Assembly (NCBI RefSeq): GCF_009728465.1
Contig: NZ_WOCD01000001.1
Coordinates: 496,001-560,000, forward strand
DNA from: Psychrosphaera haliotis
Lineage (GTDB): Bacteria; Pseudomonadota; Gammaproteobacteria; Enterobacterales; Alteromonadaceae
Direction of reading: 5' to 3'
Length of the DNA: 64,000 nt
Shown: piece after piece, positions 9,081-21,600 of the stretch
Layout of the letters: each line of letters begins with the position of its first letter
Position numbering within the stretch: position 1 is the stretch's first letter
Program-made: the position numbers and the translations under genes
Notes under the pieces: model-generated
The model's input: only the letters and a program-made list of their open reading frames with translations
What the model was told of the DNA's origin: nothing
The model's database searches: none

Positions 9081-10271
9081 TTACCAACCAGACTCCTGAG
9101 CTTCCTTTATTGCCTCAGCTTCTGATAATTCAGGTTCTACTTCTTCAGGTTTATTTTCCATCATAAATATGTGCCACCGTTGTTTACTGGCCATTTCTAA
9201 CGTTTCCGCTACTAATGTCACTTTTCGATTTAATGCATTCGCATCTAGCAATTCTAATTCTTTGGTTTTCTCGACCTTAAGAGTTTCTGATAAAACAATC
9301 TCAACTCTCCGATTTAGGTTGTTTGCATACTCAGACTCATTATTTATTACCGGACTTAACTCTCCTTTCCCATAGGACTCTAGGGAGTTTGGATCAATGT
9401 TGAAATCACTCACTAGCATATTTACAACAGAGCTTGCTCTTCTTGCACTTAAGCTCAAGTTATAGCTTTCATTTCCTACTAAACTTGCATGTCCTACAAC
9501 CTTTATCTTTTTTGCATTATAGGTATTAATAAATGCCGCAACTTCTTTAACTTGAGCTAGATAAACCTCAGCTATTTTTGACGAATTAACGTCAAATCGA
9601 ACGGTAATATTTTTCTTTATTTCTTTTGTTTCAAAAACCGGACAACCTTTACTATCTACTACGATTTCATAACCAGAGTTTCCGCATTGGTCTAAATCAT
9701 CAGCTACGCCATCATGATCTTTGTCATTCTCTACTTTTGATTCGTAATTTTGAGCGTTTCCATCAAGAGCAAGCTTATCGCCATCTAATAATTGAGTGTT
9801 AATTTTACTCAGTGGTAACCCTGTTCTTTCTTGAACAAAATTCGCAACGATTTTCATTCGCTTTTTTGCCATGACTTCATTCAGAAGCATGTCACCATCT
9901 TTTGAGGTATAACCCATAACAATGAAATTCCATTGTTTGTTCACGGCTAATTCACGAAAGTAATTCGTTAGTTCTTGTTTCTGTACATTTGATAGTTCTA
10001 CACTCCGCTGCTGAAATTCAATATCTTTAACTAAGTCCGATAGTTTTTCCTCTTCAACCTCACAACCGTCATTTGTTACTTCGTGGGACATAGGAGTGTC
10101 CATACAGGCTTCACGCTCTGCGATTACTCCATCTCGATCTTCATCAATTAGCTTTGCCCTGGCCTTGTCGCTTAATGCCCCCCAACTATCGATTGTGCTA
10201 GATTCACATCCCATTAAGAATGAACACAGAGAAATAATGACTATTAATACTTTATTAGCATCGTTTTTCAT
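9081..10271 (-). CDS. OmpA-family lipoprotein of the adhesin operon
   Basis: 396-residue predicted outer-membrane lipoprotein. The ATG at 10271 is preceded by GGAG two bases after the tolC stop, and gives a lipobox ending LMGC. An early acidic loop resembles an EF-hand (DEDRDGVIAEREA), then a first OmpA-like segment (about 85-170), a thrombospondin-3-like calcium motif (DKDHDGVADDLDQC), a C-terminal OmpA peptidoglycan-binding domain (about 220-330, with GHASLVGNESYNLSLSARRA), and a Glu-rich tail ending QESGW. An OmpA protein at this position is known in Shewanella bpf loci. It may tie the secretion machinery to the cell wall (inference). Confidence 0.85.
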   Translation of the reverse strand: MKNDANKVLIVIISLCSFLMGCESSTIDSWGALSDKARAKLIDEDRDGVIAEREACMDTPMSHEVTNDGCEVEEEKLSDLVKDIEFQQRSVELSNVQKQELTNYFRELAVNKQWNFIVMGYTSKDGDMLLNEVMAKKRMKIVANFVQERTGLPLSKINTQLLDGDKLALDGNAQNYESKVENDKDHDGVADDLDQCGNSGYEIVVDSKGCPVFETKEIKKNITVRFDVNSSKIAEVYLAQVKEVAAFINTYNAKKIKVVGHASLVGNESYNLSLSARRASSVVNMLVSDFNIDPNSLESYGKGELSPVINNESEYANNLNRRVEIVLSETLKVEKTKELELLDANALNRKVTLVAETLEMASKQRWHIFMMENKPEEVEPELSEAEAIKEAQESGW

Positions 10272-10272
10272 T

Positions 10273-11594
10273 TCAATCTCCAAGAGTCTGAAAGTCGTTA
10301 ACATCTATTCTTAAACTAGACAGAAGAATACCCATCGCATTATAAATTCTATAATGAGCAACTAGCTCAACTTGCTCCGCACTGACATAGTTTTTTCTTG
10401 CCTCAAATAGTTCATTTTCTGTATCTAATAAATCAAGGAGGCTTCTTCTTCCCAATGTGAACTGTTTTTTGTGGGCTTGTAATGTGGTGTAACTAAACTC
10501 GACGTGCTGTTGCAAGTACGTTAATTGCTCCTGAACAAATTGAAAGCTACTCCAAGCGAATTCTGCGCCCTCTATTACCTGAAATTCAGCTGAAGTCCTC
10601 AAATTTAAAGCTTGCTCTCTTTGATAAATTCCTTTTTTCTTTTGTTCTTGGTCAGCAAAGCCATTGAATAAGTTATATGTCACATTCAAGCTTATTTTTG
10701 ACTCGTCTATATAGTTATCACCATTGTTGTTATATTCGTTTTTTGAATGGCTTAAATTTAGAGATACTTTAGGGTAGTAGTTTCCCTTGTTTCCATCTAG
10801 TTGCGCTTCAGCGGCTTTGACGTCAGAAATTGAAGCTAATATTGTTGGGTGCTTTTCCCTAGCTTTAACTAGTAATTCACTTTTAGAGTGAGGCAACATC
10901 GATTTATCTGGGTAAGGCATAACCAAAGCATCAGGCAATTCTCCAACTAATCTAAAATAAGCCGCTTTGGCATCTTGCAGCTGATTTTTTGATGCTAATA
11001 AGTTGGCATTAGCTCTAGCTAGTCGTCCTCCAGCTTGTGACAAATCTGATTTCGAACCAAGTCCACTGTTGGTTTTCTCTCTTCAATTTGCCCATAGATT
11101 TCTTTATGTGACGCCAAGTTTCGTTCCGCTAATTCTAGTATTTTTTCTGCACTTAAATAGCTTGAGTAGGCTTTTACAACATCCAGAGCTGTATTTTCTG
11201 CGCTTGATATTAGTGTAAAGAACTCGGCTTTTGCTTCAGCTTTTGTTCTTTTTACATTTTCTTGCGTGAAGAATCCGTCAAAAAGAATTTGCTCTATGGA
11301 TATACCATAACTTACTGGTTCAAACTCCTCATCTTCACTACCTAACCTACTTTGGACATTGTCTCGCTCTCCAATACCGGCATTGGCATATAGATCTGCA
11401 GTAGGGTAGTAACCGGACTTCGCTATTTCTATGTCTTGCTCCATACTTTTATATTGGTAGAACAAAGCCCGCACATCTGGATGGATTTCTAAGGCCTTTG
11501 CTACTGCTTGTTCCAAAGATTTAGCTTGTGCTGCAAAGCTTAGTAGGAAGGTAGCATTAACAATAATAAATTTGATTACGATTTTTAATTTCAT
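10273..11594 (-). pseudogene. TolC-family outer-membrane channel (LapE/AggA-like), one frameshift
   Basis: Outer-membrane exit channel for the type I secretion of the giant adhesin. The first frame (11594 down to about 11075) carries a signal peptide (MKLKIVIKFIIV..., AQA) and the first half, to EIYGQIEER. The second (to 10273) resumes with NSGLGSKSDLSQAGGRLARA, the expected TolC coiled-coil continuation. The shift lies at about 11071-11080, beside an AAAACC run, and needs one added base; the total then becomes 1323 bases, 440 residues, a normal length. No other damage is visible, so this is either a sequencing deletion or a very recent mutation. It is 17 bases after lapC and directly before the OmpA gene. 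Confidence 0.85.
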
Positions 11595-11611
11595 ATATTG
11601 ACGGCTACCTT

Positions 11612-12986
11612 TTACTTTTCTCTTAATGAATTATGTTTAGCTCTCACAATCGGCTTTAATAAATAATCTAAAACTGTTTTCTTGCCGGTGATGACGTCAA
11701 CGTTTGCTGTCATGCCAGGAATAATCGGTAACGGCTTGTTATTACTGTCTAAATAGCTTTCTGAAGTCCTCACTTTAATGTAGTAGTAACTTTCATCTTT
11801 TTCATCTTTAATTGTGTCTGCACTAATGTGTTCAACATTCCCTTGAAGGCCGCCATATATTGCAAAATCGTAAGCACTTAACTTAATAATGGCATCCAAT
11901 CCAGGTCTTAAGAACGCGATATCTTTAGGTGCTATTTTGGCCTCAATCAGCAGGCTGTCTTCTAGGGGGACAATTTCCAATAAGTCCATCCCTGGTTGAA
12001 TGACTCCACCTACTGTATTAATCTTAATCATTTTATTGTGCCATCGACTGGAGAGGTCACTGTTGTTCGCTCAAGCCTATCTTGTAATGAGATTAAAACT
12101 TCCTCTATCCCATTGAACTTTTCTTGTGCTTCCACTAGCTCTTCTTGAGATTCGTTGCGAAATTGTGAAAAAATTTCAGTCCGCTTATTAGATGCCTCTT
12201 GAATTTCAGCAAATAATTTGGGGACCATTAATTTAGCCCCCTCTAACTCACCTTTTACGTCATTTCCAGCACGTTGTAGTTTGATAACTTCAACTTCAGA
12301 TACCACGCCATTTCTCGCCAGCGGTACTGTAATTGCAATTTCCTTTTTCACTAATTCATAGCTTCTGTTTAAATATGAAACTTTAGAGTTTAACTCTTCA
12401 AGGCTGGCTTTTTTTGATTAACTTGTTGGTCTATAACTCTAGTTCTATCTAATAGACCTGCTAATTTTTCTTTGTAAACGGAGTGCTGCTGTGCTCGAAT
12501 TTCTTTTGGGATCCTAAGAGAAGTGAGTTTTATTGACAGACTGTTTGACTTGGCTAACAGTGTTTTCAGTTCATCGACTGACATTACATTTACGTTTTCA
12601 ATTTCTAACTTTAATCGGCCAATTCTTGCTAGCAAACTATCGCGCTGAGTAGCTTGCTCTCTGTATTCGGATAAAAACTTAGTGCTGTCAATACTGAGTA
12701 GGGTTTCTCCTGCCGTTACACGCTGACCTTCTTGAACTAAAATTTCTTTTAAAATGCCGCCTTCGAGGTTTTGAATTACTTGCACCTGTTGCGAAGGAAT
12801 CACTTTGCCCACGCCAACGGTAACTTCATCAATTTCTGCAAAGCCTGCCCAAGTAACGCCCAATATAATTGTCAATACAACTAGATAGAGCACGTACCTA
12901 GGTTTCTTCGCACTGGCTAATAGCAAAGCAGCGTTAATATCATCTATATATTTTAGTTCTTTTTGTTTGATATCAGATGAAAGCAT
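11612..12986 (-). pseudogene. Type I secretion membrane-fusion protein (HlyD/LapC-like), two frameshifts
   Basis: Periplasmic adaptor joining the LapB exporter to the TolC-like channel. The first frame (from ATG at 12986) has a short cytoplasmic N-terminus, one membrane helix (about residues 30-48) and a lipoyl-like segment with QVQVIQNLEGGILKEILV. It breaks at a run of seven A (minus strand; 12409-12415), where an eighth A restores the coiled-coil region. A second break near 12024-12032, after VTSPVDGTIK, is also cured by one A and leads into KINTVGGVIQPGMD and the C-terminal beta domain ending LREK. Repaired, it is 1377 bases, 458 residues, normal for the family. The start overlaps the lapB stop (TAATG). 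Confidence 0.85.
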
Positions 12987-15130
12987 TACACCTCCTTACT
13001 CGTCGCATTTTTTAATTTGTCCAAAACAATATTTTTGGTCCATCTGCCACTATGCGCCCTTGTTCAATAACTATGACGCGATCGACTAAGTCCAGCATGC
13101 TAAATTTATGAGTAATTAATATGAATGTTTTTTCTTGGACCAATGAAGCTAAATGAGATTTTAGTTTTTGTTCGGTATAGCTATCCATATACTAGAAGGT
13201 TCATCTAGCACTAAAACCGGAGGGTTGAATAAAAGAGCTCGTGCTAGCGCCACGGCTTGCCTTTGACCACCTGACAAATATGCTCCCCGCTCTCCAACCT
13301 GTCTATCAAGGCCACTACTCTCAGCATCTGTAAAGTTAGTCACTCCTGCATGACGAGCTGCTCTGAGTACTAATTCATCATCCACATGCGGTACGCCCAA
13401 AGTAATATTGTCTCTTATTGACCCATAAAACAGGTTTATATCTTGAGGTAAACATCCGATTTTTTGTCTTAAGTCCGCTGGATTAATCTGATTTATGTCT
13501 ATGTTATCAACTTTTATATTGCCCTCTTTTAACTTGTACATTCCCAACAATACTTTTTCGATTGATGACTTTCCTGCGCCAATGCGACCAATAATTGCTA
13601 CTTTTTCCTTAGGGTTTAACGTAAACGAAATGTTATGCAATACGTTATGATCACTATTGGGATAACTAAAACTGACGTGATTAAATCGCACGGCACCATC
13701 TAAAAATGGCCTATGTAAATATTTATCATAACTTTCACTTGGCATTGCCATAATTTCGTCAAGGGTTTTGAATGCAGACTCCGCTTGGTTATAACGGGTT
13801 GCAAGCAACGCTACACTGCTAAAAGGCCCAAGTGCTCTGCTTGTTAACATGACACATGCTATAAGTGCTCCCATGCTAATGTTGCCATCCATTATTTGGT
13901 ATACACCAACAACTATGATAACAACCGATGTAAATTGATTAAGGAATGTTGTTACGCTTGATACTGAAGATGTATAGCGTTTTATTTGAATGTTCCAGGC
14001 TGCAATATGCCCTACTAAAGCTTCCCATTTACTTTGAAATTGACTTTCTGCACCATTAATCTTAATGGTTTCCGCACCGGTTAAAGACTCTATTAGATGA
14101 GCATTCTTTTGCATCGAAAATCGAGCACCCTTTTCAACTTCCAATCTAATTCGTTTTTTCATCCAAAGTGAATAAGCAAGTACTATTGTAATCATTGCAA
14201 CAGGTATAAAGGCCATAGGCCCCGCTACTATGAATATAATGAAAAGAATAATTAGAGCGAATGGCACGTCTACCAGTGCTGCGATTGTTGCTGACGTAAT
14301 AAACTCTCGAATTGAGTCAAACTCTTGTACGTTTCTCGCAAATGCTCCAACTGATTGAGGCCGGCTTGCCAACTCTAGATTTATAACTTTAGAAAAGACT
14401 TCAGAAGATAACAAAACATCTGATTTTTTTGCGGCTAACTCCAATAAATAAGCACGAGTTTCTTTTAGAAAGAAGTCAAGCGTAAGAACTATCAGCATGC
14501 CTATTGCTAATACCCAGAGTGTATCAAATGCTAAGTTTGGAACAACGCGATCATAAACATTCATGACAAATAAAGGCTGGGCAATCGCAAATAAATTAAT
14601 AAAAAAAGATGCTATCAAAACATCACGATACAAAGGCGATGACTTCTTGATGACTGACCAAAACCAATGCCCCTCAGCTTTAGTTAGTGTTTCCGTACTT
14701 CTACCGTCAAAGCGATGCATTTTACGTACAAAAAAACAAAACCCGCTATAGAGTTCAACAAGCTCTGAAAGCTCAATTGTATCTTCACCGCCGTTAGATT
14801 CTGGCCACACTACGGTTGCACTGTCTTCACCTTTTGATAAAAGTACACAAGCTTTACCGTCTTTTAAAATTAGAATAGTAGGTAATAAAAGGTCTGGAAT
14901 ATCATCTAAATGCTTTTTAGATAAATGAGCGTCCAAGCCTGCCCTAGCGGCTGAACGTGTTACCAATTTTACTGTTAACTTTCCATCTTCTAACGGCAAC
15001 CCAGCGGTTAAAGCATGAGTGGAGAAAGGCTTTGAAAAGTGTTCGCCATAAATATAATACAATTCAAAAGAGCATCGTCTTTATCCTGCAAAAGCTCTAG
15101 CTCCTCAACGACCTGCTTCTTTTCTACCAT
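12986..15130 (-). pseudogene. Type I secretion ABC transporter (LapB/RtxB-like), three frameshifts
   Basis: Inner-membrane ABC exporter for the adhesin. ATG at 15130 starts MVEKKQVVEELELLQ; the frame breaks near 15050-15065. The main frame carries the C39-like non-catalytic N-terminal domain, transmembrane domain (about residues 165-440) and nucleotide-binding domain with Walker A (GRIGAGKS), signature YLSGGQRQ and Walker B VLVLDEPSS. It breaks at about 13184-13193; the next frame gives MDSYTEQKLKSHLA and the H-loop ILITHKFSMLDL. A third break at the A run near 13025-13030 precedes LDKLKNATSKEV and a stop overlapping lapC. Adding three bases gives 2148 bases, 715 residues, typical length. Each break is a single missing base. 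Confidence 0.87.
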
Positions 15131-15178
15131 TCACACCTCAACCCTGATCAATGTAATGACCTCGAGCGTTAATTAGAT

Positions 15179-15619
15179 TTAAAAGTCTTTAGTTGTTGTT
15201 TGATCAAAGAGCGACTTTATAATGTCTTCACTGCCATAAAGTCCCATTAAGTCGACTCCTTTTAGTGTAATTTCAGAATCTGTCTGACCGTTAGAGTTTG
15301 CATCAACGGAAATTTTTGTATCGCTTCCATCTGATGAGACCTTTAGGTAACTACTTAAAGGGTCATTGCTACCGCTATTTTCAACTTGAAGTAGATCACT
15401 AAGGTCAAATTTCTCTAGAGCTTCATCTAAATTCACTTCGCTGCTCAGATCGTTAATCACAAAGTTATTTACATCACCAGTATCAGCAGACACAAATTTG
15501 AAAATCTCGGCTTGGTCATTGATAGATATAGATTCATTTGGAGTAACTAAGTTAATAACTTTAGCTGATAAATTAGAATCTGCATCAACATTTGATACCT
15601 CGCTATTTTTTTCTGACAA
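15179..15619 (-). CDS. C-terminal secretion-signal part of the giant adhesin, frame-shifted off
   Basis: This is the out-of-frame end of the adhesin, not a separate gene. The shift lies at about 15636-15648: the upstream frame ends in unrelated residues, while this one continues with KFASVSNLSEKNSEVSNV. It then shows a pattern recognised in the VC_A0849 subclass of type I secretion C-terminal target domains: FDLSDLLQ, LSSYLKVSSDGSDTKISVD, ITLKGVDLMG and IIKSLFDQ near the end. Such a signal is needed for export by LapBCE. The TTG at 15619 is only the first start-like codon in this frame. I see no RTX nonapeptides before the signal. Restoring one base gives an adhesin of about 3,499 residues. 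Confidence 0.8.
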   Translation of the reverse strand: MSEKNSEVSNVDADSNLSAKVINLVTPNESISINDQAEIFKFVSADTGDVNNFVINDLSSEVNLDEALEKFDLSDLLQVENSGSNDPLSSYLKVSSDGSDTKISVDANSNGQTDSEITLKGVDLMGLYGSEDIIKSLFDQTTTKDF

Positions 15620-18600
15620 GTTGCTGACCGATGCAAACTTGCTGGTTGTGTTATATCAACTGAAGAGTCCGCGTCGACAACGTCATTAACATTTAAAGTA
15701 ACCAAAACCCCTGCACTAAAATCTATTCCATTGTCACTCAGCTCTATACCAATTTGCGCATACGCTAGACCAAATTGATCAGGCTCAGGTGTAAATATTA
15801 GTAGTCCCGCATCAATATCAATCATCGATATTTCTGCCCCTAATGCCACTGCAATTCCGTTTAGTGTTAACAAACCGTTAACTGGCAACACAGTGATTTT
15901 AACAACCGCTAGTAAATCATTTTCGGTATCGGAGTAAAGAAAATCTCCTGCTGAGAAAATATGGGAAGAATCTTCGTTCAGGCTAATAGAAGTTGCCAAT
16001 GCAACTAGCGGATCGTTCACTGGTTGAACATCTACATTGACGGTAGCTGTTTCAGTTACTCCACCTGAAGTAACTGTATATTCGAAACTATCTGGACCTG
16101 CATAATTTAAATCAGGCGTGTATAAGATTGTCCCATCTATATTAACAACGACGATTCCATGATTTGGCAAACTCGAAATTGTGACTATTGGTAGTACGTT
16201 TTCAAAGCTATCATTTGCCAATACATTAAATATCGTGGGGGTGTCTTCGTTTATACTGATGTTATCATCTGCAATATCAACCACAGGCCTAACGGTTATA
16301 CTAAACGTTTGACTAATGGTTAACCCTAACGGTGTTGTCGCTTCAAGAGTGATATTTTCTGAGCCGTTCCAATCAGCCAGTATCGGAGTAATTGTTGCGA
16401 TTCCGAACGCATCCACATTAACAATTAAATTAGTTGAGCCAAGAACTGTAACGCTTAAAGAGTTTCCAGTTAACAATATATCAGCGAAACTGTTGGACAC
16501 ATCCAATGTATATGGCCCTGAGTCTTCATCCATAATTACAGGAGCAATTGCAACAGGCGCTTCCGCGGTACCCGTAACGTTGATTGTAACCGTTGTTTGA
16601 CTACCATCACTTAACGTTAAAACAATAACATCTTGCTGAATCTCACCATTTTCCAATGCTTGAGCATTATCATTTAGAACATAAGTCCATGCCCCTAATG
16701 CATCTATCGTAAGGTCACCAAAATTACCCGCCACTGTGCAGGCTATAAAAGCTAACGTATCATTATCTATATCACCAGCGGTTAAAACTCCAGTTACCGT
16801 GTCTAGAGTATCCTCTATTACAGAGCCAACTCCTAAACTAATAATAGGAGCGTCATCTTTGCCTAGTACATTGATGGCAAGCTCCATAGTGTTACCATCG
16901 TTCAAAGGTATATTAAATAATTCGTTGCCAATTTCCCCCTCTTTAAGAACTTGTGCACCAGCGTGTAATGTATAATCCCAAGTTCCATCCAAAGCTAAGA
17001 TTAGAGTGCCATACAAGCCTGTCAAAGTTACTGCAACAACTGCTAAACTTCCATTGCTTGGATCGTTAACCTCAACTTCACCGGTTAGGTTGGGTAGAAT
17101 ATCTTCAACCAGTGTTGAAACTGCAGTTCCTACCACAGGCACATCTAACGTACCGGTTACAGAAAGTTGAATGCTTGCAAAGCTGCCATCACTCAGCGGC
17201 AACGAGAATACTTCGAGCTGAGTTTCATCAACGCCTAATAAATTGGCCCCTGCACGTACAATAAAGTTCCAAGCTCCACTTGCATCAATAATTAAAGTTC
17301 CATATTCCCCTGTGATTTCGGTAGCAACATATAAAATACTACCATCTCCAGCGTTCGGGTCTGGTAGTTCGCCAGCCACTGTATATAGTGCGTCTGTAAT
17401 TACCGTTCCCAGTGCAGTTGTTAAACTGTTTATTCCATCTACTGTAATACCCAGTACCGAAGTTACGAGACCAAGAACACTCAACGTAAGTGCGCTGTCA
17501 TAAGAGCCTATAACATCTACCGAAACTTGAGTTGTTGAACCATCACTAAGCCTAACCATAAACACTTCGGTACCCGTTTCTCCTGCATTCAGGAATTGCG
17601 CTGACGTGTTCACGCTATAAGTCCAACTACCACCGGCACTCAAGATGAATGTTCCAAATAGTCCATTAACAGTCTGAGGCTCAAAAGTTAAACCTAAATC
17701 GTCGCTATCAGTAGCAGTTAACAATCCGCTCAAGGCTCCTACTGCATCTTCTGATATACTTCCCGAACCTGAACTCACGATTGGTGAATCATCGGTACCA
17801 TTAACTGTAAGGGTAATATTGGTCGTGCTGCCATCATTGAGTGTAATTAAGAATACATCATTTTGTTGTTCACCAGCTCCAAGCAATTGCGCGTTTGCAT
17901 TTAACGTGTATACCCACAACCCATTAGCATCTATTGACAAATCACCATACAACCCGGCAATTGTGCCACTAACAAATAATAAACCTACGTTGTCTGGATC
18001 CGTCGCTTCTAATTTACCAGCCAATACGGTTTGTAAATCCTCTGTAAGTTCACCAACGCCCGTGCTGATCACTGGCAAGTCGTCAGTGCCAGTCACGGTA
18101 ATAGTGACCGATGTCGTGCTGCCGTCATTTAAGGTAATGGTAATGACATCGGTGCCCGTTTCACCTTGCGCTAATACTTCCGCGTTCGCATTTAAGGAAT
18201 AACTCCAAACGCCGTTGGCATCCACCGTTAAATCACCGTAAGTGCCATTAACAGTGCCCGCAACAAACAATAATCCAGCATTATCCGCGTCTGTCGCTGT
18301 TAAATTACCCGATATCGTTGGTGTTACGTCTTCAATTACAGCCCCAACGCCCGTGCTGATCACTGGCAAGTCGTCAGTGCCTGTGACGGTAATAGTGACC
18401 GATGTCGTGCTGCCGTCATTTAAGGTAATGGTAATGACATCGGTGCCCGTTTCACCTTGCGCTAATACTTCCGCGTTGGCATTTAAGGAATAACTCCAAA
18501 CGCCGTTGGCATCCACCGTTAAATCACCGTAGGTGCCATTAACAGTGCCGGCAACAAATAATAGTCCAGCATTGTCCGCGTCTGTCGCTGATAAATTACC

Positions 18601-21600
18601 CGATATCGTTGGCGTTACGTTTTCAATTACGGCTCCAACGCCCGTGCTGATCACTGGCAAGTCGTCAGTGCCTGTGACGGTAATAGTGACCGATGTTGTG
18701 CTGCCGTCATTTAAGGTAATGGTAATGACATCGGTGCCCGTTTCACCTTGCGCTAATACTTCCGCGTTGGCATTTAAGGAATAACTCCAAACGCCGTTGG
18801 CATCCACCGTTAAATCACCGTAGGTGCCATTAACAGTGCCGGCAACAAATAATAGTCCAGCATTGTCCGCGTCTGTCGCTGATAAATTGCCAGATATCGT
18901 TGGCGTTACGTTTTCAATTACGGCTCCAACGCCCGTGCTGATCACTGGCAAGTCGTCAGTGCCTGTGACGGTAATAGTGACCGATGTCGTGCTGCCGTCA
19001 TTTAAGGTAATGGTAATGACATCGGTGCCCGTTTCACCTTGCGCTAATACTTCCGCGTTGGCATTTAAGGAATAACTCCAAACGCCGTTGGCATCCACCG
19101 TTAAATCACCGTAAGTGCCATTAACAGTGCCCGCAACAAACAATAATCCAGCATTATCCGCGTCTGTCGCTGATAAATTGCCAGATATCGTTGGCGTTAC
19201 GTCTTCAATTACAGCCCCAACGCCCGTGCTGATCACTGGCAAGTCGTCAGTGCCAGTCACGGTAATAGTGACCGATGTCGTGCTGCCGTCATTTAAGGTA
19301 ATGGTAATGACATCGGTGCCCGTTTCACCTTGCGCTAATACTTCCGCGTTGGCATTTAAGGAATAACTCCAAACGCCGTTGGCATCCACCGTTAAGTCAC
19401 CGTAGGTGCCATTAACAGTGCCGGCAACAAATAATAGTCCAGCATTATCCGCGTCTGTCGCTGTTAAATTACCCGATATCGTTGGTGTTACGTCTTCAAT
19501 TACAGCCCCAACGCCCGTGCTGATCACTGGCAAGTCGTCAGTGCCTGTGACGGTAATAGTGACCGATGTCGTGCTGCCGTCATTTAAGGTAATGGTAATG
19601 ACATCGGTGCCCGTTTCACCTTGCGCTAATACTTCCGCGTTGGCATTTAAGGAATAACTCCAAACACCGTTGGCATCCACCGTTAAGTCACCGTAGGTGC
19701 CATTAACAGTGCCGGCAACAAACAATAGTCCAGCATTGTCCGCGTCTGTCGCTGATAAATTGCCCGATATCGTTGGCGTTACGTTTTCAATTACGGCTCC
19801 AACGCCCGTGCTGATCACTGGCAAGTCGTCAGTGCCTGTGACGGTAATAGTGACCGATGTCGTGCTGCCGTCATTTAAGGTAATAGTAATGACATCGGTG
19901 CCCGTTTCACCTTGCGCTAATACTTCCGCGTTGGCATTTAAGGAATAACTCCAAACGCCGTTGGCATCCACCGTTAAGTCACCGTAGGTGCCATTAACAG
20001 TGCCCGCAACAAATAATAGTCCAGCATTGTCCGCGTCTGTCGCTGATAAATTGCCAGATATCGTTGGCGTTACGTTTTCAATTACGGCTCCAACGCCCGT
20101 GCTGATCACTGGCAAGTCGTCAGTGCCTGTGACGGTAATAGTGACCGATGTCGTGCTGCCGTCATTTAAGGTAATAGTAATGACATCGGTGCCCGTTTCA
20201 CCTTGCGCTAATACTTCCGCGTTGGCATTTAAGGAATAACTCCAAACACCGTTGGCATCCACCGTTAAATCACCGTAAGTGCCATTAACAGTGCCCGCAA
20301 CAAACAATAATCCAGCATTATCCGCGTCTGTCGCTGTTAAATTACCCGATATCGTTGGCGTTACGCCTTCAATTACGGCTCCAACGCCCGTGCTGATCAC
20401 CGGCAAGTCGTCAGTGCCTGTGACGGTAATAGTGACCGATGTCGTGCTGCCGTCATTTAAGGTAATAGTAATGACATCGGTGCCCGTTTCACCTTGCGCT
20501 AATACTTCCGCGTTGGCATTTAAGGAATAACTCCAAACGCCGTTGGCATCCACCGTTAAGTCACCGTAAGTGCCATTAACAGTGCCGGCAACAAACAATA
20601 ATCCAGCATTGTCCGCGTCTATCGCTGTTAAATTGCCCGATATCGTTGGTGTTACGTCTTCAATTACAGCCCCAACGCCCGTGCTGATCACTGGCAAGTC
20701 GTCAGTGCCAGTCACGGTAATAGTGACCGATGTTGTGCTGCCGTCATTTAAGGTAATGGTAATGACATCGGTGCCCGTTTCACCTTGCGCTAATACTTCC
20801 GCGTTCGCATTTAAGGAATAACTCCAAACGCCGTTGGCATCCACCGTTAAGTCACCGTAAGTGCCATTAACAGTGCCGGCAACAAATAATAGTCCAGCAT
20901 TGTCCGCGTCTGTCGCTGATAAATTGCCAGATATCGTTGGCGTTACGTCTTCAATTACGGCCCCAACGCCCGTGCTGATCACTGGCAAGTCGTCAGTGCC
21001 AGTCACGGTAATAGTGACCGATGTCGTGCTGCCGTCATTTAAGGTAATGGTAATGACATCGGTGCCCGTTTCACCTTGCGCTAATACTTCCGCGTTGGCA
21101 TTTAAGGAATAACTCCAAACGCCGTTGGCATCCACCGTTAAATCACCGTAAGTGCCATTAACAGTGCCCGCAACAAATAATAGTCCAGCATTATCCGCGT
21201 CTGTCGCTGATAAATTGCCAGATATCGTTGGTGTTACGTCTTCAATTACAGCCCCAACGCCCGTGCTGATCACTGGCAAGTCGTCAGTGCCAGTCACGGT
21301 AATAGTGACCGATGTCGTGCTGCCGTCATTTAAGGTAATGGTAATGACATCGGTGCCCGTTTCACCTTGCGCTAATACTTCCGCGTTGGCATTTAAGGAA
21401 TAACTCCAAACGCCGTTGGCATCCACCGTTAAGTCACCGTAGGTGCCATTAACAGTGCCGGCAACAAATAATAGTCCAGCATTATCCGCGTCTGTCGCTG
21501 TTAAATTACCCGATATCGTTGGTGTTACGTCTTCAATTACAGCCCCAACGCCCGTGCTGATCACTGGTAAGTCGTCAGTGCCTGTGACGGTAATAGTGAC

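Noticed and set aside
12405-12420. Programmed frameshifting or transcriptional slippage at the A7 run in lapC
   Set aside because: Eleven similar breaks exist in unrelated genes, several outside homopolymers; a common deletion artefact or mutation is simpler. It remains possible for this single site.
15179-15619. Independent small gene beginning at TTG 15619
   Set aside because: No ribosome-binding site; the product is the expected end of the adhesin and one added base joins the two frames.
18073-21564. Regular repeats suggesting a CRISPR array
   Set aside because: Unit is 291 bases, coding in one frame, with no spacers and no cas genes.
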